Shown one piece after another: positions 32,841 through 41,472 of a stretch of 64,000 bases of DNA (positions are counted from its first letter, which is position 1; each line of letters opens with the position of its first letter). Source of the stretch: Leptobacterium flavescens (GTDB taxonomy: Bacteria; Bacteroidota; Bacteroidia; Flavobacteriales; Flavobacteriaceae); NCBI RefSeq assembly GCF_010671605.1, contig NZ_JAABOO010000003.1, positions 623,993 to 687,992 on the forward strand, written 5' to 3'. The translations under genes were made by a program, and so were the position numbers. Under the pieces are notes generated by a model. The model saw only the letters and a program-made list of their open reading frames with translations. It had not been told where the DNA came from and did not search any database.

Positions 32841-34367
32841 TTAATGTTTAAAATGACGTGTGCCTGTAAATACCATTGCCATCTTGTTTTCATTACAGTA
32901 ATCGATACTTAGTTGATCCTTTATCGAACCTCCGGGTTGAATTACAGAAGTAATACCTGCATTGTCGGCTATTTCCACACAATCCGGGAAAGGGAAGAAG
33001 GCATCGCTCGCCATAACGGCTCCTTTCAGATCGAAATTGAATGAATTTGCCTTTTCAATAGCTTGTCTCAAAGCATCAACACGGCTGGTCTGTCCTGTTC
33101 CGCTTGCCATTAACTGTTTGTTCTTGGCCAGGACGATGGTATTGGATTTGGTGTGTTTACAGATCTTGGATGCAAACAAAAGATCTTCTATTTGTGAAGC
33201 ATCCGGTTTTTCGTTTGTCTGAACGCTCAGGTCTCCTTCGGAATCGGTTTTCAGATCCTTATCCTGCAGCAATACCCCGTTCAGGCATGTTCTTACCTGG
33301 GTTTCCGGTAATTCAATATCTTTCTGGATCAGAATGATCCTGTTTTTCTTTCCTTTTAGCACAGAGAGTGCTTCTTCACTATAGGAAGGTGCGATCGCCA
33401 CTTCACAGAATAGTTTGTGGATCTCTTCTGCCGTAGCTACATCTATTTCCGTATTTGAGATCAGGATCCCTCCAAAAGCAGAAACCGGATCTCCCGCCAA
33501 TGCATCTGTGTAAGCTTGCTTTACAGTTGGACGTGTAGCTATACCACAGGCGTTATTGTGCTTTAAAATGGCAAAGGTAGGCTGGTCTCCTTTAAATTCT
33601 CCCATCAGGTTTACAGCTGCATCTACATCGAGAAGGTTGTTATATGAAAGCTCTTTTCCGTGAAGTTTATCGAACATCTCCTCAAACTCTCCGAAGAAAT
33701 ATCCTTTCTGATGCGGATTCTCTCCATATCTCAACTCTTTTCCTTTGGTAATACTGCTTTTGTAAACAACTTCATCACTGTTGAAATAGTTAAAAATGGC
33801 AGTATCATAGTGAGAAGAAACGTTAAATGCCTTGGCAGCAAAACGTTTTCTGTCTTCCAGCGAAGTAATGCCGTTCCCTTCGGAGATGATAGAAAGGAAT
33901 TCTGCGTAGTCATCAACAGAAGCTACACACATTACATCTTTAAAGTTCTTGGCTGCTGCACGGATCAGAGAAATTCCGCCTATATCTATTTTTTCAATGA
34001 TATCCTGTTCTGAAGCTCCGCTGGCAACAGTTTTTTCGAAAGGATAAAGATCTACGATAACAATATCTATCTGCGGGATCTCGTATTGCTGAAGTTCAGC
34101 TACGTCCGTATCATTGTCCTGTCTGTTCAGGATCCCTCCAAATACTTTTGGGTGCAGGGTTTTTACTCTCCCTCCTAAGATGGAAGGGTAGCTGGTTACA
34201 TCTTCAACCGGAATGACATCTATTCCCAGATCCCGGATAAATTTTTCAGTTCCTCCGGTAGAATAAATAGCAATTCCAAGCTCGTTAAGTTTTTTTACAA
34301 TGGGTTCTAATCCCTCTTTGCTGAAAACAGAAATCAGCGCCGATTTAGCAGATTTTGAAAGATTCAT
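32841..34367 (-). CDS. purH: Bifunctional AICAR transformylase / IMP cyclohydrolase
   Basis: The start is taken as ATG 34367, giving 508 residues that begin MNLSKSAKSALISVFSKEGL, the usual PurH N-terminus. An upstream ATG at 34394 would add nine residues. The MGS-like cyclohydrolase domain covers about residues 1-190 (IYSTGGTEKFI, GGRVKTLHPKVFGGIL), and the AICAR transformylase domain covers the rest (LRYGENPHQKGYFF, LKHNNACGIA). It performs the last two steps of purine synthesis to IMP. A -7-like TACTTTTG lies upstream on the minus strand at 34399-34392. Confidence 0.96.
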   Translation of the reverse strand: MNLSKSAKSALISVFSKEGLEPIVKKLNELGIAIYSTGGTEKFIRDLGIDVIPVEDVTSYPSILGGRVKTLHPKVFGGILNRQDNDTDVAELQQYEIPQIDIVIVDLYPFEKTVASGASEQDIIEKIDIGGISLIRAAAKNFKDVMCVASVDDYAEFLSIISEGNGITSLEDRKRFAAKAFNVSSHYDTAIFNYFNSDEVVYKSSITKGKELRYGENPHQKGYFFGEFEEMFDKLHGKELSYNNLLDVDAAVNLMGEFKGDQPTFAILKHNNACGIATRPTVKQAYTDALAGDPVSAFGGILISNTEIDVATAEEIHKLFCEVAIAPSYSEEALSVLKGKKNRIILIQKDIELPETQVRTCLNGVLLQDKDLKTDSEGDLSVQTNEKPDASQIEDLLFASKICKHTKSNTIVLAKNKQLMASGTGQTSRVDALRQAIEKANSFNFDLKGAVMASDAFFPFPDCVEIADNAGITSVIQPGGSIKDQLSIDYCNENKMAMVFTGTRHFKH

Positions 34368-34391
34368 TTTTAATTGTGTTGTTATTGATTG

Positions 34392-34399
34392 CAAAAGTA
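34392..34399 (-). promoter_or_regulatory. Candidate -7 promoter box of purH
   Basis: On the minus strand this reads TACTTTTG, an exact TAnnTTTG match, 25 bases before the chosen purH ATG. It overlaps the upstream alternative ATG region (34394), which supports the shorter start. Confidence 0.4.
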
Positions 34400-34437
34400 A
34401 TTTTTTGCATCAAAATCAGCACACTAAATGAAAAAAA

Positions 34438-34893
34438 TTATAGAATTTCTGCTACTTTTTCGTTCACAAATTCCAGGAAGCGTTCATCCTCTTCCGAAAA
34501 CGGATCAACAGCATGAGAATCGATGTCGATCTGACCGATATTTTCACCTTTTAAGAACAGGGGAACCACGATCTCCGATTTAACATTAATACTACATGCA
34601 ATATAGTTGTCCTGGGCTTTAACATCGGGCACTACAAAGTTCTTGTTGGATACAGCTACCTGTCCGCATATCCCTTTACCAAAAGGAATGATGGTATGAT
34701 CTGTAGGTTCTCCCGCAAAAGAACTCAGTTTTAATTCCTCTTTGTCTCCGTTCCTGAAATAAAAACCTACCCAGTTGTAATAATCCACAGAAGATTTCAG
34801 AAACTCACAAACTGCCGTCAGTCTGTCTTCTACAGATTTATTGTAATCTGCAATGATATTGTAAACAGGTTGTTTTAAAGATTCCAGATTCAT
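34438..34893 (-). CDS. GAF-domain protein, free methionine-(R)-sulfoxide reductase type
   Basis: This 151-residue single-domain GAF protein has the fRMsr pattern: WVGFYFRNG, the Cys in GKGICGQVA, the Cys in NYIACSINVKSEIVVP and the acidic IGQIDIDSHAVDPFSEED. These enzymes reduce free methionine-R-sulfoxide in the cytoplasm using the Cys residues. A minus-strand TACTTTTG (34917-34910) gives a short leader. It is divergent from the XrtF gene. Confidence 0.85.
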   Translation of the reverse strand: MNLESLKQPVYNIIADYNKSVEDRLTAVCEFLKSSVDYYNWVGFYFRNGDKEELKLSSFAGEPTDHTIIPFGKGICGQVAVSNKNFVVPDVKAQDNYIACSINVKSEIVVPLFLKGENIGQIDIDSHAVDPFSEEDERFLEFVNEKVAEIL

Positions 34894-34909
34894 AGTGTTA
34901 ATTTTTGCG

Positions 34910-34917
34910 CAAAAGTA
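34910..34917 (-). promoter_or_regulatory. Candidate -7 promoter box of the GAF/fRMsr gene
   Basis: On the minus strand this reads TACTTTTG, an exact TAnnTTTG match, 16 bases before the ATG. A plus-strand box TATTTTTG at 34954-34961 would serve the divergent XrtF gene. Confidence 0.4.
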
Positions 34918-34980
34918 TTTAAAAAATCAATTAAAAGTTGAAGCAGATTTGTATATTTTTGTTTCAAACACCTGTAAACA

Positions 34981-35511
34981 GTGCTTAAGACTTTTAAAAA
35001 ATACAAGGCTGCTGTCTTTTTTGTCCTTCGCTTTTTTGTCGCTTATACGGTGCTGACCTTACTTTATAACGCATTCCTGAATACTTTTAATGAAGCTCCC
35101 GACAGTGTTACCAGACTGGTGGCTGAGCAGAGCAGGGTTTTTGTGGACTGGTTCGATTACAAAGTAAATACTGAGATAGTAGAGAAAGAACCTTTCGTTC
35201 GCTTTTTTATAAATGACCATTATGTGGCCCGAATTGTTGAAGGTTGCAATGCTATTAGCGTTTTTATTCTTTTTACGGCTTTTATTATTGCTTATAGGGG
35301 GAGTATTAAAAAGACCCTGACCTTTATCCTCCTTGGAGGCATCCTTATCTATTTTGTGAATATCTTCAGGGTAGGCGTGCTTACCATAGGTCTTTACCGT
35401 TTTCCGGAATACAAAGATTTTATGCATCAGATCCTTTTTCCCGTAGCTATTTACGGGATGGTATTTCTGCTTTGGGTACTTTGGGTGAATAAATATGCCA
35501 AAAAGGAATGA
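34981..35511 (+). CDS. xrtF: Exosortase family protein XrtF
   Basis: This 176-residue protein is read from a GTG start, since no suitable ATG is available. It has about five membrane helices. The exosortase catalytic motifs are present: Cys in RIVEGCNAISVF (about residue 87), Arg in NIFRVGVLTIG (about 125) and His in DFMHQILFP (about 144). Exosortases cut and process proteins that carry C-terminal sorting signals. The next gene is the dedicated XrtF companion, overlapping by 4 bases. No sorting-signal substrate is recognised in this window. Confidence 0.88.
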   Translation: MLKTFKKYKAAVFFVLRFFVAYTVLTLLYNAFLNTFNEAPDSVTRLVAEQSRVFVDWFDYKVNTEIVEKEPFVRFFINDHYVARIVEGCNAISVFILFTAFIIAYRGSIKKTLTFILLGGILIYFVNIFRVGVLTIGLYRFPEYKDFMHQILFPVAIYGMVFLLWVLWVNKYAKKE

Positions 35512-35963
35512 AGTTCGTATTGAAATATTCGGGAATTGGAATTCTGTGCATTCTGCTGATTCTTATCAGGGCATTTGAAAATGAGTTGTTCTACGATCCT
35601 TTTATCCGTTTTTTTAAGAGCGAATTTACACGTATTGCATCCCCGGACTACAACTGGCCGGTACTTCTGTTAAACCATTTTTTCAGATACGCTCTCAATG
35701 CGATCATATCACTTCTTATCATTTACCTCTTTTTCAGAGACAGGCAGATCGTTAAGGTTTCTGCCCTCATTTACGGGATTGCTTTTATACTGTTGATCCC
35801 GGTTTATTTTTATCTGTTGAGGCATCTTGAAGAGAATTACCTGGCGACTTTTTACGTCCGGAGATTTCTCATCCAACCACTACTGGTTTTTATTCTGATA
35901 CCTGCTTTTTATTACCAGAAAAAGAGGCAGAGCGCTGTTAATGAAAGTATAAACAAAAGTTGA
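35508..35963 (+). CDS. Exosortase F-associated membrane protein
   Basis: This 151-residue protein has four or five hydrophobic helices. It matches the flavobacterial protein family found only next to XrtF, with the conserved segment FENELFYDPFIRFFKSEF at about residues 23-40 and a WPVLLLNHFFRYALNA stretch. The start overlaps the xrtF stop (ATGA). The molecular function is unknown; a role as membrane partner or substrate of XrtF is inferred from strict gene pairing. Confidence 0.82.
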   Translation: MKFVLKYSGIGILCILLILIRAFENELFYDPFIRFFKSEFTRIASPDYNWPVLLLNHFFRYALNAIISLLIIYLFFRDRQIVKVSALIYGIAFILLIPVYFYLLRHLEENYLATFYVRRFLIQPLLVFILIPAFYYQKKRQSAVNESINKS

Positions 35964-35987
35964 TTTTTAAATTTATTAGTACTTTTG
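35960..35987 (+). promoter_or_regulatory. Promoter of the metal-efflux island
   Basis: TTG (35960-35962) followed after 17 bases by TACTTTTG (35980-35987) is a good match to the Bacteroidota TTG / TAnnTTTG promoter. The ATG of the next gene is 8 bases downstream, so the leader would be only a few bases long. It overlaps the stop of the XrtF-associated gene. Confidence 0.6.
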
Positions 35988-35995
35988 TTGGGTAA

Positions 35996-36412
35996 ATGAA
36001 GTCATTTTTATCTAAAATATCAGCTTTTTTACTGGCACTACTGGTGTTGATGTCTACAGTTTCTTTTACTGTTCACAACCACTATTGCGGTACTTTCCTG
36101 GTAAATACTTCTGTACTTGGAGAGGCTGATAACTGTAAGATGATGATGGCTGTAAAAGACACTTCCGGCTCCTGTGCCGCAGTGGAAAAATCCTGTTGTA
36201 CCGATGAGGTGCTTCATGTTGAAGGTCAGGATGAACTGAAACTTTCCTTCAGCGACCTCGATCTGGATCAGCAGCAGTTTTTAATATCTTTTGTTTACTC
36301 TTTTCAGGACCTGTTTGAAGGTCTGGAGGAAAATATCATTCCATTCAGGGATTATTCCCCGCCTCCCCTTATAAGGGATATTCAGGTACTGCACGAGACC
36401 TACCTCATTTGA
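35996..36412 (+). CDS. HYC_CC_PP-family exported protein linked to metal efflux
   Basis: This 138-residue protein has a signal peptide (about residues 1-25) and the features that name the family: His-Tyr-Cys at 29-31 (NHYCGTF), a Cys-Cys pair in KSCCTDE and a Pro-Pro run near the C-terminus (YSPPPLIRD). Met and Cys residues in between (NCKMMMAV) could bind copper. It directly precedes the CusA gene. Its function is unknown; periplasmic metal handling is inferred. Confidence 0.72.
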   Translation: MKSFLSKISAFLLALLVLMSTVSFTVHNHYCGTFLVNTSVLGEADNCKMMMAVKDTSGSCAAVEKSCCTDEVLHVEGQDELKLSFSDLDLDQQQFLISFVYSFQDLFEGLEENIIPFRDYSPPPLIRDIQVLHETYLI

Positions 36413-36521
36413 TTTTTAAGTATAGCGCTAAATAGAAGTTTTTCTACGGAGAAAGTATTTTCTTTGTAGGAAGTACGATTGATTTAATAAATTATAGTCG
36501 AATACTTAAAAATATAAACCT

Positions 36522-39500
36522 ATGCTTAACAAAAGCATTAAGTTTTTAATAGAAAACAAACTGATAGCTGTCTTGCTATTGTTGCTTTTCTTCGGTTGGG
36601 GTGTTAGTACGGCACCTTTTAACTGGAAACTTGATCCGCTGCCACAGAACCCTGTTGCGGTAGATGCCATTCCCGATATTGGAGAGAACCAGCAGATCGT
36701 TTTCACCAAATGGGACGGGCGCTCTCCTCAGGATATAGAGGATCAGATCACCTATCCGCTTACGACCTCCCTTCTCGGAGTTCCGGGAGTAAAGACTATC
36801 CGCTCTTCTTCTATGTTCGGTTTTTCTAGCATTTATATCATTTTTGAAGAAGGTGTGGATTTTTACTGGAGTCGTAGCAGGATCCTTGAAAAACTCAATT
36901 CCCTGCCCGGGGGGCTCCTGCCGGATGGAGTTCAGCCGGCCCTTGGTCCTGATGCCACCGGTTTGGGGCAAATATTCTGGTATACGCTGGAAGGAAGAGA
37001 TGAAGACGGAGAAGTTACCGGAGGATGGGATCTTCACGAATTGAGAAGCATTCAGGATTACTATGTTAAATACGGACTTTCCTCTGCTGACGGAGTTTCG
37101 GAAGTGGCCTCTATAGGAGGGTATATTCAGGAATACCAGGTGGATGTAGATCCTGACATTCTGAAAGAATACAATATTTCCTTGCAACAGGTAGTAGATG
37201 CCGTGAGGAAGAGCAATAAGGATATAGGCGCCCAGACGCTGGAGATCAACAGGGCGGAATACCTGGTGCGTGGCCTGGGATATATCAAGACGATCGAGGA
37301 TATTGAGAACGCCGTGATCACGGCAGAAAACTTTACTCCGGTAAAGGTAAAGGACATTGCCAGAGTTAGCCTGGGGCCTGCCGCCAGAAGAGGGATACTG
37401 GATAAAGAAGGCGCAGAAGTGGTAGGAGGAGTGATCATAGCCAGGTACGGAGCCAACCCCATGGAAGTGATCAATAATGTAAAAGATCAGATAGCAGAGA
37501 TAAGCCCGGGGCTTCCTTCAAAAACACTGAGCGACGGAAGGCTTTCCCAGCTCACGATCGTGCCTTTTTACGATCGTACGGAGTTGATAAATGAAACACT
37601 CGGGACCTTAAACGAAGCCCTAAGCCTGGAGATCCTGATCACCGTGCTGGTTATAATTATCATGGTATTTAATTTAAGGGCTTCTGTCCTTATTTCGAGT
37701 TTGCTGCCGCTGGCAGTACTTATGGTATTTATTGCCATGAAGCTTTTTAATGTAGATGCCAATATTGTAGCCTTGTCCGGAATAGCCATTGCTATCGGGA
37801 CCATGGTGGATGTGGGGGTGATCCTCTCCGAAAATATTATCAGGCATCTCGATGAGAACACCAATGGCAAATCGATCAATACCGTAGTCTATAATGCTAC
37901 TTCCGAAGTATCGGGGGCTATCATTACAGCGGTAATGACCACCATTATAAGTTTTATTCCGGTCTTTACCATGATCGGTGCCGAAGGAAAGCTGTTCAGG
38001 CCGTTGGCATTTACCAAAACAGCAGCCTTATCAGCATCTATCCTGATCGCCTTGTTTTTAATGCCACCTTTTGCGGCCTGGTTATTCGGATGGAAATCAC
38101 CTAAGAAACATCTGAAAAACCTTCTTAATATCATTCTTTTGGTTCTGGGGGTTATTGGTGTGATACAGGGATTTTATATCGGACTGTTACTTGTTGCCTT
38201 TGCATTAACGGGGCTTTTAAAACAGATAGACAGTGTTCCCGCCTATAATTCCGGTCTTATAAACAATATCCTGGCGGTTATAACCATCATTGTGCTTTTA
38301 ACTGCTTATTGGAGGCCTCTCGGAGTTGATAAAAGCGTATTCTATAATCTGGTCTTTGTGTCGATTTTCTGTTTCGGATTATTGGGGGTGTTTACCCTTT
38401 TCAGACGCTATTATGTCCGGATCCTTAGTTGGGCTCTGCAGAATAAAATACTTTTCCTTTCCTTACCTACGCTTATCCTGATCTTCGGAATAAGTATCTG
38501 GAGGAATACCGGGAAGGAATTCATGCCGGCTCTGAACGAAGGTTCTTTTCTGCTGATGCCTACATCTTTACCGCATGCCGGTATTGATGAGAATAAAAGG
38601 GTTGTTCAGCAACTGGATATGGCGGTGGCCAGTATCCCGGAAATAGAAACTGTTGTCGGGAAATCGGGAAGGGTGGAAAGCGCCCTCGATCCGGCACCTC
38701 TGTCTATGTACGAGAATATTATTATTTATAAACCTGAATATGTACTCGATGAGAGTGGAGACCGGATGAAGTTTAAAACAACCGAAGACGGCTTGTTTGA
38801 GACCAGGAACGGAAACCGTATTTCTTCGGGAACGCGTATTGATAAAAATGAATTGATCCCGGATAAAAAAGGGACTTACTATAGAAACTGGAGAGACGAG
38901 ATCCGGAACCCGAACGATATCTGGGATGAGATCGTGAGTAATACAAGGCTTCCCGGTGTAACCTCGGCTCCTAAACTACAACCGATACAGACGCGTCTGG
39001 TGATGTTACAAACCGGAATGCGGGCTCCTATGGGAATTAAAGTAAAGGGACAGAACCTGGAACAGATTGAAGCTTTCGGCCTGGAACTGGAAGAGATCCT
39101 GAAAGAAGTTCCCGGAGTAAAAAGAGAAGCCGTATTTGCAGATCGTATTGTAGGGAAACCCTATTTGCTTATCGATATAGACCGTGAAAAAATAGCGCGA
39201 TACGGACTCGCCATTAACGATGTTCAGTCGGTACTGGAAGTGGCGATCGGAGGAAAGATGCTTACCCAAACCGTCGAAGGACGGGAGCGCTATGGCGTGA
39301 GGGTGCGTTATCCCAGAGAATTGAGAAGTAATCCTGAGGACCTGGAAGGTATTTTTGTTCCCGTGCCTAATGGAAGCCCGGTACCTCTTAATGAGTTGGT
39401 AGCAATTCGCTATGAGCAGGGACCACAGATCATAAAAAGTGAAGATACTTTCCTGGTGGGCTATGTGCTGTTCGATAAGCTGGCCGAAGAGGCGGAAGTA

Positions 39501-40214
39501 AGTGTTGTTGAAAATGCTGAAAAAGCGATACAGGCAAAAATTGAAAATGGAGAGCTGGAAGTTCCCAAAGGAGTGAGTTATGCTTTTACAGGGACTTATG
39601 AGAACCAGATCAGGGCAGAGAAAACTTTATCCGTTGTGGTTCCTCTGGCACTGATCATTATTTTCCTGATCCTTTATTTCCAGTTCAGGTCGGTTTCTAC
39701 TTCCCTGATGGTATTTACGGGAATAGCAGTAGCTTTTGCCGGTGGATTTTTGATGATCTGGCTCTATGGAGAGTCCTGGTTCCTGAATTTTGATTTCCTC
39801 GGAGTTAATCTGCGGGAGCTTTTCCAGATGCACCCTATTAATCTGAGTGTTGCCGTATGGGTTGGTTTTATTGCTCTTTTCGGAATTGCAACCGATGACG
39901 GAGTGGTGATGGCTACCTATCTTACCCAGACATTCAGGAGAAACCTTCCTAAAGATAAGGAAGCGGTAAGGGCATCGATCATTGAAGCGGGAGAAAAAAG
40001 AATACGCCCTTGTTTAATGACTACCGCTACTACCATACTTGCGCTTTTACCTATCCTCACATCAACAGGAAGAGGAAGTGATATTATGATCCCGATGGCA
40101 ATCCCATCCTTTGGAGGAATGCTGATCGCTTTGATCACTTTGTTTGTAGTTCCGGTATTATTCAGCTGGAAAAAAGAATTTGAACTTAAAAAAGTTGAAT
40201 CAGATGGAAAATAA
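36522..40214 (+). CDS. cusA: CusA/CzcA-type heavy-metal efflux RND pump
   Basis: This 1230-residue inner-membrane pump is recognisable by WDGRSPQDIEDQITYPL, GVKTIRSSSMFGFSSIYIIF, the helix-4 motif IGTMVDVGVILSENI and FGIATDDGVVMATYLTQTF. It is longer than E. coli CusA (about 1050). The extra length includes a strongly hydrophobic stretch at about residues 535-640. It exports metal ions to the outside in complex with the adaptor and TolC-like proteins encoded next. The last codons overlap the TolC-like gene. Confidence 0.93.
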   Translation: MLNKSIKFLIENKLIAVLLLLLFFGWGVSTAPFNWKLDPLPQNPVAVDAIPDIGENQQIVFTKWDGRSPQDIEDQITYPLTTSLLGVPGVKTIRSSSMFGFSSIYIIFEEGVDFYWSRSRILEKLNSLPGGLLPDGVQPALGPDATGLGQIFWYTLEGRDEDGEVTGGWDLHELRSIQDYYVKYGLSSADGVSEVASIGGYIQEYQVDVDPDILKEYNISLQQVVDAVRKSNKDIGAQTLEINRAEYLVRGLGYIKTIEDIENAVITAENFTPVKVKDIARVSLGPAARRGILDKEGAEVVGGVIIARYGANPMEVINNVKDQIAEISPGLPSKTLSDGRLSQLTIVPFYDRTELINETLGTLNEALSLEILITVLVIIIMVFNLRASVLISSLLPLAVLMVFIAMKLFNVDANIVALSGIAIAIGTMVDVGVILSENIIRHLDENTNGKSINTVVYNATSEVSGAIITAVMTTIISFIPVFTMIGAEGKLFRPLAFTKTAALSASILIALFLMPPFAAWLFGWKSPKKHLKNLLNIILLVLGVIGVIQGFYIGLLLVAFALTGLLKQIDSVPAYNSGLINNILAVITIIVLLTAYWRPLGVDKSVFYNLVFVSIFCFGLLGVFTLFRRYYVRILSWALQNKILFLSLPTLILIFGISIWRNTGKEFMPALNEGSFLLMPTSLPHAGIDENKRVVQQLDMAVASIPEIETVVGKSGRVESALDPAPLSMYENIIIYKPEYVLDESGDRMKFKTTEDGLFETRNGNRISSGTRIDKNELIPDKKGTYYRNWRDEIRNPNDIWDEIVSNTRLPGVTSAPKLQPIQTRLVMLQTGMRAPMGIKVKGQNLEQIEAFGLELEEILKEVPGVKREAVFADRIVGKPYLLIDIDREKIARYGLAINDVQSVLEVAIGGKMLTQTVEGRERYGVRVRYPRELRSNPEDLEGIFVPVPNGSPVPLNELVAIRYEQGPQIIKSEDTFLVGYVLFDKLAEEAEVSVVENAEKAIQAKIENGELEVPKGVSYAFTGTYENQIRAEKTLSVVVPLALIIIFLILYFQFRSVSTSLMVFTGIAVAFAGGFLMIWLYGESWFLNFDFLGVNLRELFQMHPINLSVAVWVGFIALFGIATDDGVVMATYLTQTFRRNLPKDKEAVRASIIEAGEKRIRPCLMTTATTILALLPILTSTGRGSDIMIPMAIPSFGGMLIALITLFVVPVLFSWKKEFELKKVESDGK

Positions 40215-41454
40215 AACATCCAATACCAGAAAACAGTTCAGGACATTTCTGATCTTTATTTCCGTTTTGATGAGTATTTCAACCTATTCACAATCTTTGA
40301 GAGGGTACCTGGTTGAGGCGGAAAAGAATTCTCCTGCTTTAAGGAAGATACAGCTCGAAATAGAACAGGTCTTTGAGGCTATTCAGGAGGTGGGAAGCCT
40401 TCCGGATACGGAAATAGGTTTTGGTTATTTTGTACAGGAAACCGAAACCAGAGTCGGAGCTCAAAGAGCAAGGGCCAGTGTATCTCAATCCTTTCCGTGG
40501 TTCGGGGTGCTGAAGGCAAAACGGGAGAGTGAGATCTTACGGTCGGATGCAAAAGCCAATCTGTTCAGCTATGCCAAAAGAGAGCTGTTCTTTAAGATAA
40601 AAATGGCATACTATCGCCTGCACATCCATAGGAAAAGGCATCGGGTAGTACTGGAGAACCTGGAGGTTATAAAGGCCTATGAACAAAAGGCATTACAAGC
40701 GCTGGAAACCGGAAGAGCCACTGCTTCGGATGTGCTGCTCATAGACCTGGAAAAAGATAATCTTGAAAATGCGCTGGAGCGGCATGTTAATCTGGGAGAG
40801 TCGGCCAAGGTGAGTTTTAATATTTTGATGAACAGGGAGGAAGATACAGAGGTGAAAATACCGATGGAGCTTCCCGTAGATCTGGATCTATTGAGGTATA
40901 ACAAGACGCTGATCCCCAATAACCCACAGCTGGTTCAGTACGACAACCTGGAAAAAAGCGTTGAAAAGACCAGAGAAGCTGTAAAGAAGGAAGGACTTCC
41001 TGAGATCAATGTGGGAGTAGATTATATCCTTGTAGATGAATTGCCGCTGGCAGATCTGGCCGATAACGGAAAAGATATTATCATGCCGAGGGTACAGCTT
41101 TCCATACCCCTGTTCTCTAAAAAGTATAAGGCAAAGGAAAAACGCCTTAAAATTAAACAGGAGGAACTCCAGGCCACCAGGGAAGAGATGGAAAACGAAC
41201 TGAGAATGCAGTACGAAATGGCTTTTTCCAGATTATCGAATGCGGTAAACAGTATCAGGACCTATGAAGAGAGTCTTGAAAAAGTAGATAGGGCAGAAAA
41301 GCTACTCCTTACCACCTATGAAACGGCAGCGATAGATTTTAAAAGCATAATAGATATTCAAAAACTAAAACTGGATTATGAACTCAAATTGATAAATGCT
41401 CAATTCGATTATTTCGAACAGCGTTCTATACTTGAGTTTATTACCCAGGACTAA
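40204..41454 (+). CDS. TolC-family outer membrane efflux protein
   Basis: The chosen start is ATG 40204 (416 residues), 11 bases before the cusA stop. An earlier ATG at 40180 would add eight residues. The protein has a signal peptide (FLIFISVLMSISTYSQ) and long coiled-coil helices with heptad leucines and alanines typical of outer membrane efflux proteins, in two related halves. It forms the exit duct for the CusA pump. Confidence 0.88.
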   Translation: MENKTSNTRKQFRTFLIFISVLMSISTYSQSLRGYLVEAEKNSPALRKIQLEIEQVFEAIQEVGSLPDTEIGFGYFVQETETRVGAQRARASVSQSFPWFGVLKAKRESEILRSDAKANLFSYAKRELFFKIKMAYYRLHIHRKRHRVVLENLEVIKAYEQKALQALETGRATASDVLLIDLEKDNLENALERHVNLGESAKVSFNILMNREEDTEVKIPMELPVDLDLLRYNKTLIPNNPQLVQYDNLEKSVEKTREAVKKEGLPEINVGVDYILVDELPLADLADNGKDIIMPRVQLSIPLFSKKYKAKEKRLKIKQEELQATREEMENELRMQYEMAFSRLSNAVNSIRTYEESLEKVDRAEKLLLTTYETAAIDFKSIIDIQKLKLDYELKLINAQFDYFEQRSILEFITQD

Positions 41455-41472
41455 AATAAAAATCTTAAACAG

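Noticed and set aside
36576-37187. 203-codon open frame on the minus strand inside cusA
   Set aside because: It is opposite a conserved pump gene and its translation shows no recognisable domain or signal.
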